Assembly: GCF_022808175.1 (NCBI RefSeq)
Contig: NZ_JALGBX010000007.1
Span: 186,001 to 250,000 of the forward strand
DNA length: 64,000 bases
Reading direction: 5' to 3'
Origin: Streptomyces sp. AP-93
GTDB taxonomy: Bacteria; Actinomycetota; Actinomycetes; Streptomycetales; Streptomycetaceae
The first letter of the stretch is position 1, and every line of letters starts with the position of its first letter. The position numbers and the translations under genes were made by a program. The notes under the pieces were generated by a model that saw only the letters and a list, made by a program, of their open reading frames with translations, made no database searches and was not told where the DNA came from. Of this stretch, positions 28,297-36,801 are shown piece by piece.

Positions 28297-30357
28297 GTGC
28301 GGCGGAAGATTGCGCTCGGTGAGGGCGAGACGGGCCGGGTGGCGTGCGCGTCCGCGACCGCGTTCCGGGGAATGGACACCGTCTCTGGTGAGGTGCTGAA
28401 TACTGCCGCGCTGGGTGAGCGGGTGCGCTGGCTGACGACGTTGGTGGAGTCGATGGCTGCCGGGGTGATCGGCGGGCACTGGTCCCGGGCCGAGCTGGAC
28501 CTGCTTGCTTCGGGCGTCGGGCCGTCGGGTGAGCGGCTGCCGTCGAACGCCTGGATGGCGTTGCGGACTCTGGGCTGGACGGCGACCGTGCCGGAGGGCC
28601 TGTATGTGCCCGACCGGGTCCGGCGGGTCGCCGAGGAACAGGCTGGGCGGGTACTGCGCTCAGCCGAATGGCGGGCCGAGCTGGTGGATGCGGTCCTGAC
28701 CACCTGGTCGGTCGGCGGTGACCCGATGAAACGCACCGACGAGGAATGGGCGGCGCTGCGGGAGGCCTGTCCGCAGGGGACGGCGGTGCCCGCTTCCGTC
28801 TTCCGTTCCCGGACCCGGCAGGTGCTCCGTTTCCTCACTGGGTACCGGCGTCTGCCGGTTGGTCTGTGTGAGCTGGAGGCGGCGCCGGGCGGCGGCCATC
28901 AGGTGGTGCTGGCCGCCGCCGACAAACAGCTCGCCACCCTCGTCCGGTGCGAGGACGAGCCCGCACGCTACGCGGTGCTGACCGTACGGCTCCCGGCACG
29001 TCCAGACCCACGTACCCGTTCCGACTGGTGTCCGGTGCGGATCCGGTTCCGGCTACCGCCCACCATCGACGCCACCGCTGCCCTGCACGCACCGACCCTG
29101 CGCCTGCGCGCCGGGCGGCTGCGTCTGGATGTCGCCCACACCACCGGCGTGCCCAAGACGCTGCGTTCTGGGCACGGTCGGGCGGTGGCCTTCGACTACG
29201 GACTGAACACCCTGCTCACCGGCGGCACCCTCACCCTGACCGGCGGCATCCAATCGGCCGTCCTGACCGACGGACAGCCCGTCTTCCTCCGCATGGACGG
29301 GGTGCTGGCCAAGGCCGACCGGCTCCGCGTCCACGCCGAACACCTGTGGGCCAAGGCCGCGCACCTGGAATGTCTCCTGGACGGCCAGCGCGCCCTGGGC
29401 CGCTGCCCGGACCCGCCGACGGTCGCCAAGCTCGCGGTGCTGCGCACCGAGCATGCCTGGGTCAGTAGGCGCCGTGAACGGCTGAACGGGCAGATCGCCA
29501 AGGCGGCCGCACGGTTCATGGTGGATCACGCCCGTGCCACCGGGGCGTCGGTGATCTATCTGGAGGATCTGCGGGACATGGAGTCCCGCGGCAAGGGCCG
29601 CACCCTCAACACCCGCCTCTCCGGCTCGGTGCGCGGACAGATCGTGGCCGATGCACGGCATCAGGCCGCCCGGCACGGCATCGCCGTGGTCATCGTCCCC
29701 GCGCGCGGCACCTCCAAGTACTGCCCCCGCTGCCTGACCGCCTTCCGCCACCACGCCGCCCCCGACAACACCCGGCCGGGCTGGAAATGGGCCACCTGCC
29801 CCCACCCCGACTGCGGGTACAGCGCGGACCGGGACGTCGCCGCCTGGCAGCGCATCGGCGCCCGCGGCCTGCAACACCAGCACCTGACCGTCCTGGACCG
29901 GACCACCGGCACCTACCTGCTCCGGCGCACCGTCCAGGAACTGGACCGCCCCGTCCGGCATCCCAAGCCAACCCATCCCGACCCGCCCTTCTCCGACCCG
30001 CAGGATCCCTGTGCGGACCGGACGAAGGCGGGCCCGACGAGAAACCGCCCTGTGCCCAGGCAGCGGCGCAGGGTCCCCGCCCCACCCGCAACACCGGTAT
30101 CGACCGGCCCGGGTGGAAAGCGTCCGGCGGGGCGGCAGCCCCAGTCACCCACCCACCGCATCCGGCGGCGACGTGGGCGGCAGGCACCGCACACGATGAG
30201 CACCCCCAACCGGCACCAGCCGACCGGGGCCAGACTCGGAGCAGGCTTCCACCTGCACACCCACGCCACTCCACTCAAAGGACCACGGCGAATCCGAGAC
30301 TCTTTTCCCACCGGGCCGAACACCCACCCCCACCCGGGAAAACCTAAGCTCATCTGA
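28297..30357 (+). CDS. TnpB-like RuvC nuclease (zinc-ribbon, OrfB/IS605 family)
   Basis: The 686-residue frame has a divergent N-terminal half (residues 1-290) and a recognisable TnpB core: RuvC-I Asp in AFDYGLNTLL (D300), RuvC-II Glu in VIYLEDL (E423), a zinc ribbon with KYCPRC and CPHPDCGY, and RuvC-III Asp in SADRDVAAW (D511). All three catalytic acids are present, so it is not an obviously dead (TldR-like) form. TnpB proteins are RNA-guided DNA nucleases that use a guide RNA from the element's right end. After residue about 560 the protein becomes a Pro/Arg/His-rich tail of about 125 residues, probably sequence kept for RNA rather than protein. Start GTG 28297 or 28291, behind a G-rich site. 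It ends 12 bp before rarA. Confidence 0.75.
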   Translation: MRRKIALGEGETGRVACASATAFRGMDTVSGEVLNTAALGERVRWLTTLVESMAAGVIGGHWSRAELDLLASGVGPSGERLPSNAWMALRTLGWTATVPEGLYVPDRVRRVAEEQAGRVLRSAEWRAELVDAVLTTWSVGGDPMKRTDEEWAALREACPQGTAVPASVFRSRTRQVLRFLTGYRRLPVGLCELEAAPGGGHQVVLAAADKQLATLVRCEDEPARYAVLTVRLPARPDPRTRSDWCPVRIRFRLPPTIDATAALHAPTLRLRAGRLRLDVAHTTGVPKTLRSGHGRAVAFDYGLNTLLTGGTLTLTGGIQSAVLTDGQPVFLRMDGVLAKADRLRVHAEHLWAKAAHLECLLDGQRALGRCPDPPTVAKLAVLRTEHAWVSRRRERLNGQIAKAAARFMVDHARATGASVIYLEDLRDMESRGKGRTLNTRLSGSVRGQIVADARHQAARHGIAVVIVPARGTSKYCPRCLTAFRHHAAPDNTRPGWKWATCPHPDCGYSADRDVAAWQRIGARGLQHQHLTVLDRTTGTYLLRRTVQELDRPVRHPKPTHPDPPFSDPQDPCADRTKAGPTRNRPVPRQRRRVPAPPATPVSTGPGGKRPAGRQPQSPTHRIRRRRGRQAPHTMSTPNRHQPTGARLGAGFHLHTHATPLKGPRRIRDSFPTGPNTHPHPGKPKLI

Positions 30358-30360
30358 GAC
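30000..30360 (+). ncRNA. Candidate guide RNA (reRNA/omegaRNA) of the TnpB-like element
   Basis: TnpB guide RNAs are made from the 3' end of the gene and the right end of the element, with the guide at the 3' end. Here the last ~360 bp of the open frame encode low-complexity sequence and end in a hairpin (TTTTCCC/GGGAAAA, 30303-30342). If so, the guide would be read from around or just beyond the rarA start. Limits are approximate and inferred. Confidence 0.3.
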
Positions 30361-30369
30361 GCTTCCGGT

Positions 30370-31725
30370 GTGGAACCAGATCTCTTCACCGCCGCCGCCG
30401 AAGACCGCCAGGCGAAGGACCCCTCCAGTTCTCCGCTCGCCGTCCGGATGCGCCCGCGCACCCTGGACGAGGTCGTCGGCCAGCAGCACCTGCTGAAGCC
30501 CGGCTCCCCGCTGCGGCGGCTCGTCGGGGACGGGGCGGGCGGTCCCGCCGGTGCCTCCTCGGTGATCCTCTGGGGCCCGCCGGGCATCGGGAAGACCACG
30601 CTCGCGTACGTGGTGAGCCAGGCGACGAAGAAGCGGTTCGTCGAGCTGTCCGCGATCACCGCCGGCGTGAAGGAAGTACGGGCCGTCATCGAAGGCGCCA
30701 AGCGGGCGGCCGGCGGATACGGCAAGGACACCGTCCTCTTCCTCGACGAGATCCACCGCTTCAGCAAGGCGCAGCAGGACTCGCTGCTGCCGGCCGTGGA
30801 GAACCGCTGGGTCACCCTGATCGCCGCGACCACGGAGAACCCGTACTTCTCGATCATCTCCCCGCTGCTGTCCCGCTCGCTGCTGCTGACGCTGGAACCG
30901 CTGACGGACGAGGACCTGAGCGCCCTGATGCACCGGGCGCTGACGGAGAAGCGGGGCCTCGGCGGCGCGGTCACCCTGCCGCCGGACGCGGAGGCCCACC
31001 TGCTGCGGATCGCCGGCGGAGACGCGCGGCGCGCGCTGACGGCTCTGGAGGCGGGCGCGGGCTCGGCGATCGCCAAGGGCGAGCCGGAGATCAGCCTCCA
31101 GACGGTGGAGGAGGCCGTCGACCGGGCCGCGGTGAAGTACGACCGGGACGGCGACCAGCACTACGACGTGGCGAGCGCGCTGATCAAGTCGATCCGGGGC
31201 TCGGACGTGGACGCGGCGCTGCACTATCTGGCGCGCATGATCGAAGCGGGGGAGGACCCCCGGTTCATCGCGCGCCGGCTGATGATCTCGGCGAGCGAGG
31301 ACATCGGGCTGGCCGACCCGACGGCGCTGCCGCTCGCGGTGGCCGCCGCCCAGGCGGTGGCGATGATCGGCTTCCCGGAGGCCTCGCTCACGCTGTCGCA
31401 CGTGACGATCGCGCTGGCGCTGGCCCCGAAGTCGAACACCGCGACGACGGCCATCGGGGCTGCGCTGGCCGACGTCCGGGCGGGGCTGGCGGGGTCCGTG
31501 CCGGCGCACTTGCGTGACGGGCACTACAAGGGGGCGGCGAAGCTGGGGCACGCCGTGGGATACGTCTACCCGCACGACGTGCCCGGAGCGATTGCTGCGC
31601 AGCAGTACGCGCCGGATGCCGTGCACGGCAAGCGGTACTACGAACCGACCCGGTACGGGGCCGAAGCCCGCTACGCGGACGTGGTGGAGAAGGTCCGCGA
31701 GCGGCTCCGCGGCGCCGGGTCCTGA
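30370..31725 (+). CDS. rarA: Replication-associated recombination protein A (RarA/MgsA AAA ATPase)
   Basis: The 451-residue AAA+ ATPase is related to RuvB and clamp loaders. Visible motifs are [15 protein letters not shown], Walker [11 protein letters not shown], Walker [12 protein letters not shown] and the C-terminal MgsA tetramerisation segment [15 protein letters not shown]. It acts at stalled replication forks. The GTG at 30370 gives the usual N-terminus ([16 protein letters not shown]). The upstream region has been replaced by the TnpB element, so its ribosome-binding and promoter sequences are partly element-derived. Confidence 0.94.
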   Translation: MEPDLFTAAAEDRQAKDPSSSPLAVRMRPRTLDEVVGQQHLLKPGSPLRRLVGDGAGGPAGASSVILWGPPGIGKTTLAYVVSQATKKRFVELSAITAGVKEVRAVIEGAKRAAGGYGKDTVLFLDEIHRFSKAQQDSLLPAVENRWVTLIAATTENPYFSIISPLLSRSLLLTLEPLTDEDLSALMHRALTEKRGLGGAVTLPPDAEAHLLRIAGGDARRALTALEAGAGSAIAKGEPEISLQTVEEAVDRAAVKYDRDGDQHYDVASALIKSIRGSDVDAALHYLARMIEAGEDPRFIARRLMISASEDIGLADPTALPLAVAAAQAVAMIGFPEASLTLSHVTIALALAPKSNTATTAIGAALADVRAGLAGSVPAHLRDGHYKGAAKLGHAVGYVYPHDVPGAIAAQQYAPDAVHGKRYYEPTRYGAEARYADVVEKVRERLRGAGS

Positions 31726-31729
31726 CCCG

Positions 31730-32020
31730 CGGCGCCGTTCCCGGGGGCGCCGCCCCCGGACCCCTGCGCCTCAAACGCCGGCGGGGCTGGATTTTGGCTG
31801 GCGTCGGCACCGAAGCGCGCTTAGTGCGAACCTTGCGCCCCGGCGGGGCTGAGGTGGCCTCAAACGCCGGCCGGGCTGGGTTTGGCCGGCGTAGGCCCGC
31901 AGGTGAACGCCGGTGGACGGGATAATCCATCCCCTCCGGCGTTTGAGGAGCGGGGGCTGGGGCGGAGCCCCAGGGCACGGTGGAAGGGCGGGTAGGGGAC
32001 ACCGCTCCGCGCAGCGGCGT
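31730..32020. repeat. GC-rich palindromic intergenic repeat, copy 5 (compound)
   Basis: Two left cores (GCGCCTCAAACGCCGGCGGG near 31767 and GGCCTCAAACGCCGGCCGGG near 31856) precede one inverted core (CCTCCGGCGTTTGAGGAG near 31935), followed by GGGGCGGAGCCCC and GGTGGAAGGGCGGGTAGGGG. It fills the 341-bp gap 31726-32066, where no gene is seen. Confidence 0.8.
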
Positions 32021-32053
32021 CGTGTCGGCGTCGCGGGGCGCAGAGCCCCGGCC

Positions 32054-32066
32054 TAGGCTCCGTCGC
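32054..32066 (+). promoter_or_regulatory. Candidate -10 of a leaderless transcript (HNH lipoprotein gene)
   Basis: TAGGCT (32054-32059) is followed by 7 bp and the ATG at 32067, with no ribosome-binding site between. This spacing fits a leaderless mRNA. The same TAGGCT-7-ATG arrangement occurs at 49223-49238. Confidence 0.4.
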
Positions 32067-32777
32067 ATGGGACGCTCCGCTCCGCTCATCGCCGTCGCGG
32101 CCGCGCTGCTGCTCAGTGGGTGTCACCACGGAGACGGCGAAAGGCCGCAGGCCAGCGCCGCCGCACTTGTCGCCCAGGTCCCCCTCGCGAGCGCCGGGTT
32201 CCCGCCGGCCGCAGGCACCGCCAAGACCGAGCTGGGCAAGCTCAAGGTCGAGTGGGGCAAGAACTGGGAGACGTACAAGCGCGAGAACTTCGGCAAGTAC
32301 TGGTCCGACGAGACCGACGCCATCGGCGGCCGCAACGGCTGCGACACCCGCGACGACGTCCTGCGCAGGGACCTGCGGGAGCTGCGCGAGGGCGACAGGA
32401 ACCCGTGCGTCGTGCTGTCCGGGGTGCTGAAGGACCCGTACACGGGGAAGGAGCTCCCCTATACCCACCGCCGCGCCTCGCAGATCCAGACCGACCACGT
32501 CGTCGCCCTCGGCGCCGCCTGGCGCGGGGGCGCGTACGCCTGGACCCCGCAGCGGCGCCTGGAGTACGCCAACGACCTGGACGTGCTGCTCGCCGTGGAC
32601 AAGCAGACGAACTACGAGAAGAGCAGCAAGACCGCGGACAAGTGGAAGCCGCCCCAGAAGGGCTACTGGTGCGAGTACGCGCGGCGGTACACCGGGATCA
32701 AGGCGAAGTACGGGCTCTCCGTGACCCCGCCGGAGAAGCAGGCCCTCCAGGAGATGCTCGGCACCTGCCCGGCCTAG
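32067..32777 (+). CDS. Secreted lipoprotein HNH endonuclease (DUF1524-like)
   Basis: The 236-residue protein has a lipoprotein signal (hydrophobic stretch then LLLSGC, lipidated C19), so it should be anchored outside the membrane. The mature part carries the HNH-type motif QTDHVVALGAAWRGG and the downstream LAVDKQTNYEKSSKTADKW segment, in which D-H and the N/K residues correspond to the beta-beta-alpha metal nuclease. Two cysteine pairs are probably disulfide-bonded. Function is likely extracellular nucleic acid degradation. It is close to the convergent DUF2470 gene. Confidence 0.88.
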   Translation: MGRSAPLIAVAAALLLSGCHHGDGERPQASAAALVAQVPLASAGFPPAAGTAKTELGKLKVEWGKNWETYKRENFGKYWSDETDAIGGRNGCDTRDDVLRRDLRELREGDRNPCVVLSGVLKDPYTGKELPYTHRRASQIQTDHVVALGAAWRGGAYAWTPQRRLEYANDLDVLLAVDKQTNYEKSSKTADKWKPPQKGYWCEYARRYTGIKAKYGLSVTPPEKQALQEMLGTCPA

Positions 32778-32783
32778 GTCGGG

Positions 32784-33674
32784 CTAGCCGGCGAACAGCG
32801 TGTTCATCGCCCGGCGCAGGCCGCAGACGTCCGTCACCGGCTCCGGGAAGTCGAAGCGGGCGTCGAAGGCGGCGCGGCCGCGGGTGAAGCGCACCCGCAG
32901 GCCCAGCCGGTCCAGGGCGAGCGGGACCGCGGTCAGGTCCGCGGTGTCCCGGGTGCCCAGCAGGGCGCACAGGTCACCCATCCGGTCACCGTGCGACGAG
33001 GCCAGGTGCTGGAGGAGCTCCGTCTCGTGGGCCACCATCGGGTCGGGCTCGGCCCCGGCCAGCAGCTCCGGATCCACGTGCTCGGCGCCCCACAGGTCGT
33101 CCACCGAGATCTCGCCGACCTCCAGGCGCAGCAGCATCCACGCGGGCCGGCCGGCGGGCGGGGCGTCGAGCGACTCGGTCAGGCCGAGGAGCTCGCCGAC
33201 CGGATGCCGCTCGGCCAGCAGCGCCGCGCAGGCCGCCCGGTCGGCGGCCCCGCGCACCGGGGTGAGCCACCCGGCGAGCCAGGCGCGGCCTCGGATACGA
33301 TGGGGCACGGACACCGGCGCCACATCCGTGATCTCGATCACGGCGGTGAGGTCGTCGTCCTGGGCGTGAGCGGCTGCCCTGGCAGCCGCGGATTCCCCTG
33401 ATACCAGGAGAATCACGTCCCCGTCCGGGGTGACGGTCCTAGCGGCCGGCACCCCTGTCCCGAGCTCCTCCCGGTCATAAGCACCCGGGAGCGTGAGGGA
33501 TACTGAGGCGTTGGACTCTACGAGGGTTCGTACGCGTTCGGCTCCGGTGAGCTGCCGAACGCCTTCCCTGGGACGCGGCTGACCTTGCCTATCGTCGCCG
33601 AAAGCAGATCCTGTTTCGTTTGGATCTGAACTTCGGTGCGCACTGGGCAGGGGGATCCCATGTGGTCGAGACAT
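32784..33674 (-). CDS. DUF2470 domain protein, probably iron-regulated
   Basis: The 296-residue cytoplasmic protein has an N-terminal part resembling the split-barrel (PNPOx-like) heme-utilisation proteins, with DGDVILLVSGESAAA and a strand-rich middle, and a C-terminal DUF2470-like part (MVAHETELLQHLASSHGDRM). Related proteins are linked to heme or iron use; exact activity is unknown. ATG 33674 was chosen because AGGAGG precedes it; a longer reading from 33800 would run through the iron box. The iron box ends 15 bp upstream, in the right place to repress it when iron is plentiful. Confidence 0.82.
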   Translation of the reverse strand: MSRPHGIPLPSAHRSSDPNETGSAFGDDRQGQPRPREGVRQLTGAERVRTLVESNASVSLTLPGAYDREELGTGVPAARTVTPDGDVILLVSGESAAARAAAHAQDDDLTAVIEITDVAPVSVPHRIRGRAWLAGWLTPVRGAADRAACAALLAERHPVGELLGLTESLDAPPAGRPAWMLLRLEVGEISVDDLWGAEHVDPELLAGAEPDPMVAHETELLQHLASSHGDRMGDLCALLGTRDTADLTAVPLALDRLGLRVRFTRGRAAFDARFDFPEPVTDVCGLRRAMNTLFAG

Positions 33675-33688
33675 TACGTCCTCCTCGC

Positions 33689-33707
33689 TAAGGTAAGCCT
33701 CACCTAA
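33689..33707. promoter_or_regulatory. DmdR/DtxR-type iron box between the DUF2470 gene and rpsD
   Basis: TAAGGTAAGCCTCACCTAA matches the actinobacterial iron box (TTAGGTTAGGCTAACCTAA) at 16 of 19 positions and keeps its dyad symmetry. It lies 15 bp from the DUF2470 start and 22 bp from the rpsD start, so a bound repressor could touch both promoters. Confidence 0.8.
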
Positions 33708-33729
33708 CTTACATGGAGGTAGGTTCCAC

Positions 33730-34341
33730 GTGAACCAGAAGCGACCCAAGGTCAAGAAGTCGCGTGCCCTCGGCATTGCGCTGACCCCGAAGGCCGTCAA
33801 GTACTTCGAGGCCCGCCCCTACCCGCCGGGCGAGCACGGCCGTGGCCGCAAGCAGAACTCGGACTACAAGGTTCGTCTGCTGGAGAAGCAGCGTCTGCGC
33901 GCTCAGTACGACATCTCTGAGCGTCAGATGGCCCGCGCGTACGACCGCGCCAAGAAGGCCGAAGGCAAGACGGGCGAGGCGCTGGTCGTCGAGCTCGAGC
34001 GTCGCCTCGACGCCCTGGTCCTGCGTTCGGGCATCGCCCGCACCATCTACCAGAGCCGTCAGATGGTCGTTCACGGCCACATCGAGGTCAACGGCGACAA
34101 GGTCGACAAGCCGTCGTTCCGCGTCCGTCCGGACGACGTCATCACGGTGCGCGAGCGCAGCCGCGAGAAGGTTCCGTTCCAGGTTGCCCGTGAGGGTGGC
34201 TACGCAGGCGAGGGCGAGACCCCCCGTTACCTGCAGGTCAACCTGAAGGCCCTGGCCTTCCGCCTGGACCGCGACCCGAACCGCAAGGAAATCCCGGTCA
34301 TCTGCGACGAGCAGCTCGTCGTCGAGTACTACGCCCGCTGA
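33730..34341 (+). CDS. rpsD: 30S ribosomal protein S4
   Basis: The 203-residue primary 16S rRNA-binding protein has the S4 RNA-binding domain near residues 95-160 (RLDALVLRSGIARTIYQSRQ) and the conserved ARPYPPGEHG near the start. The N-terminus lacks the four zinc-binding cysteines found in the C+ form of S4, so this is a C-minus S4. GTG start with GGAGGTAGG at ideal spacing. Its immediate upstream region contains an iron box shared with the divergent DUF2470 gene, which is unusual for a ribosomal protein gene. Confidence 0.96.
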   Translation: MNQKRPKVKKSRALGIALTPKAVKYFEARPYPPGEHGRGRKQNSDYKVRLLEKQRLRAQYDISERQMARAYDRAKKAEGKTGEALVVELERRLDALVLRSGIARTIYQSRQMVVHGHIEVNGDKVDKPSFRVRPDDVITVRERSREKVPFQVAREGGYAGEGETPRYLQVNLKALAFRLDRDPNRKEIPVICDEQLVVEYYAR

Positions 34342-34379
34342 TCAAGCAGTACCAGCGGACGTAGCCCTCACAGGCTGGT

Positions 34380-36638
34380 TCAGCCCGCCGGTTCCCCCTT
34401 GGGGGAGCCGGCGGGTTTCCTGCTTTTCGGCTCCGGGTGGCCCATCGGCCGCTCCGCGGTGGCGCGCGGCCTCGGCAGCGGCCCCGCCGGCACGGGCGCC
34501 GGCTCCGGTCCCCGCAGGGCCCGCTCCACCAGAACGTCCAGGGGCAGGGTCCGGCCGTGCCGGGCGCAGGACGCGTACCGCTCGGCGCCCAGCAGTTCGC
34601 CCGCCCGCTCCTGGCACATCAGCCGCGGGGCGTTGAAGTACCCCGAGCCGAACAGCCGCAGCCCCACCCCGTCCCACAGGGGCTCCGCCGCGCCCTGCAG
34701 GACGGCAGCCTCCGCCGGATGCCCCTCGGCCACCGTGACCAGCGCCAGCAGCTCCACCGCCAGCACCAGCCCCACCAGATCGCGGAACGTGTGGTTGATG
34801 GCCACGCACTCGGCCAGCAGCCGCCGCGCCTCGGCCGTGCCCCCGGCGTCCAGCGCCGCGTACGCCAGGACGTACAGGGCGTACGCCTTGGTCCAGCGCT
34901 CCCCGCGCTCCTCGCAGATGTCACGGACCTCCCGGCACAAGGTGAGCGCGCCCGCCAGCTCCCCCTGGAAGGCCAGCGTCATCGCCAGCTCCACCTGGCA
35001 CATCAGGACGTTGCTGTTGAGCTCCCCGGCCTCCCGGTAGCGCTCCAGCGCCGAGCCCAGCAGCTCCCCGGCCCGGGCCATGTCGTCCGAGACCAGTGCC
35101 AGACAGCCCATCCGGTGCACGGCGTACGCCCCCGCCACCGGGTTCTCGCTCCGCGCGGCCCCGTCCCGGCACTCGTACAGCGCGCTCATCGAGGCCACCG
35201 AGTCGCCCTGCAGCGCCGCGACGTACCCGAGCACCCACAGCGCCTTCAGCCGGGAGCTCTCGTACTCCCCTCCCGCGAGCCCGAGGTCGCCCTCCAGGGT
35301 CCGGTCCAGCCAGTGCCGGCCCTCGGTGAGCCGGCCGCAGCCCGCCCAGTAGAACCAGAGGGTCCCCGCCAGGTACTGGCCCAGGTGGATCTCCTCCGGC
35401 TCGTCCAGGCAGCACTCCAGCGCGAGCCGCAGGTTCGGCAGTTCCGCCTCCACCAGCGCGGCCACCTCCTCCTGGCGCGGGCTGAACCAGTCCAGCTCGC
35501 ACCAGGTCGCCAGGCCCATGTACCAGTCCCGGTGCCGGCGCCGCAGCCGCCGGGCGTCGCCCAGCGACTCCAGCCAGCCCGCCCCGTAGATCCGTACGCT
35601 CTCCAGCATCCGGTAGCGGACCCCGGCCGCCGTCTCCTCCCGGACCAGGAGCGACTGCCCCAGCAGCTCCCCGACCAGGTCCAGCACCGAATCCACCGGC
35701 AGGTCCGGCCCCGCGCACACGTACTCGGCGGCGTCCAGGTCGAACTGCCCGGCGAACACCGAGAGCCGCGCCCACAGCAGCCGCTCCCCGGACGTGCACA
35801 GCTCGTGGCTCCAGCCGATCGCCGTGCGCAGCGCCCGGTGCCGGGGCAGCGCGCCGCGCGAGCCGCCCGTCAGCAGGGCGAAGCGATCCTCCAGCCGGGA
35901 CAGCACCTGCTCCGGCGACAGCGTGCGCAGCCGGCCCGCCGCCAGCTCCAGCGCCAGCGGCAGGCCGTCGAGGCGGGCGCACAGCTCGGCCAGCACCGCC
36001 CGGTTGGCCTCCGTCAGGGCGAAGGCCGGATCGGCCGCCGAGGTCCGCTCGATCAGCAGGGCCAGGGCCTCCTCCGGACCCAGCGGGGCCAGCGGCCAGG
36101 ACAGCTCCCCGTCGAGGGTCAGCGGGCGCCGGCCCGCGGCGAGCACGCGCAGGCCGGGGGAGCGGCGCAGGAGGTCCCGTACCAGGTCGGCGGTCTCGTC
36201 GACCAGTTGCTCGAAGCCGTCCAGGACCAGCAGCAGCCGCCGCTCGGCCACATGTTCGGCAAGTACCGTCCGGGGCGGACGCGTGGTGTGGTCGGTCAGC
36301 CCGAGCGCCTCGGCGAGCGTCAGCTCCAGCAGCGCCGGATCCCGTACGGAGGCCAGCTCGGCCAGCCACACACCGTCGCAGTAGCGTTCCTGCGCCGGAT
36401 CGGCGTGACCGCTCCCGTCGGCGGGGCCGGCGGGACCGGCCGCCGCGTCGGCGGCCGCCCTGGCCGCCGCCAGCACCAGGCGGGTCTTGCCCACGCCGCC
36501 CGCGCAGGTCACGGTGACCAGCCGCGAGGCGTCCAGCAGCCGCCCCAGCTCGGAAAGTTCCCCGCCCCGCCCGACAAAGCCGCTCAGGTCCGAGGGAAGA
36601 TTGCCCGGCGTCCTTCGTGGAATGGGTCTTTGTCGCAT
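34380..36638 (-). CDS. NB-ARC/TPR ATPase, orphan AfsR/LuxR-like regulator without DNA-binding domain
   Basis: The 752-residue protein begins LPSDLSGFVGRGGELSELGRLL, a typical AfsR/STAND entry, with P-loop AGGVGKT (46-52), Walker B LLLVLDGFEQ, an R-rich LRVLAAGRRPL sensor and GLPLALELAAGRL. The second half is a helical TPR-like region (ALYVLAYAALDAGGTAEARR). No SARP or LuxR helix-turn-helix is present at either end, so it is a signalling ATPase of unknown target. The last 15 residues (KSRKPAGSPKGEPAG) are encoded by the rpsD terminator hairpin. ATG 36638 is preferred; a TTG at 36677 would add 13 residues. Confidence 0.82.
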   Translation of the reverse strand: MRQRPIPRRTPGNLPSDLSGFVGRGGELSELGRLLDASRLVTVTCAGGVGKTRLVLAAARAAADAAAGPAGPADGSGHADPAQERYCDGVWLAELASVRDPALLELTLAEALGLTDHTTRPPRTVLAEHVAERRLLLVLDGFEQLVDETADLVRDLLRRSPGLRVLAAGRRPLTLDGELSWPLAPLGPEEALALLIERTSAADPAFALTEANRAVLAELCARLDGLPLALELAAGRLRTLSPEQVLSRLEDRFALLTGGSRGALPRHRALRTAIGWSHELCTSGERLLWARLSVFAGQFDLDAAEYVCAGPDLPVDSVLDLVGELLGQSLLVREETAAGVRYRMLESVRIYGAGWLESLGDARRLRRRHRDWYMGLATWCELDWFSPRQEEVAALVEAELPNLRLALECCLDEPEEIHLGQYLAGTLWFYWAGCGRLTEGRHWLDRTLEGDLGLAGGEYESSRLKALWVLGYVAALQGDSVASMSALYECRDGAARSENPVAGAYAVHRMGCLALVSDDMARAGELLGSALERYREAGELNSNVLMCQVELAMTLAFQGELAGALTLCREVRDICEERGERWTKAYALYVLAYAALDAGGTAEARRLLAECVAINHTFRDLVGLVLAVELLALVTVAEGHPAEAAVLQGAAEPLWDGVGLRLFGSGYFNAPRLMCQERAGELLGAERYASCARHGRTLPLDVLVERALRGPEPAPVPAGPLPRPRATAERPMGHPEPKSRKPAGSPKGEPAG
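34384..34415. terminator. Terminator after rpsD, overlapping the convergent gene
   Basis: CCCGCCGGTTCCCCC pairs with GGGGAGCCGGCGGG around a small loop, followed by TTTCC. It lies inside the last codons of the minus-strand ATPase gene. Confidence 0.85.
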
Positions 36639-36750
36639 GGGACACGGAGCGTACTGGTCCGCATGCGCTGCGTACAAGGCGAGCCGTTTCCCGGCGCCCG
36701 GCAGGCGCGGCGCCCCGGAATTCCGGTACTGCGGCGGATCTCCGGCGCGA

Positions 36751-36756
36751 TAGGGT
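36751..36756 (+). promoter_or_regulatory. Candidate -10 element for the DUF948-alaS operon
   Basis: TAGGGT, in the context GCGATAGGGTCGG, lies 45 bp before the first gene of the operon in the divergent gap 36639-36801. A -35 element is not clear. Confidence 0.35.
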
Positions 36757-36801
36757 CGGAGGACGACTTTTTCGCTTGGTGATCAATCTGTAGAGAGCGG
36801 T

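Larger units (their letters stand above)
28199..30360 (+). mobile_element. Lone TnpB-type element (IS200/IS605-like, no TnpA)
   Basis: A TnpB-like gene sits between VKOR and rarA with no TnpA transposase nearby. Upstream there is a perfect palindrome GTCCGATGATCGGAC (28251-28265). Downstream TTTTCCC (30303-30309) pairs with GGGAAAA (30336-30342) around a GC-rich core, as expected of subterminal imperfect palindromes of the IS605 superfamily. Exact ends cannot be fixed without an empty site; the boundaries given are the gene edges. Confidence 0.55.

Noticed and set aside
30000..30357. Taking the full C-terminal tail of the TnpB-like frame as a functional domain
   Set aside because: Pro/Arg/His/Thr low complexity and overlap with the expected guide-RNA region make it more likely to be RNA-encoding; the frame is still reported to its stop.
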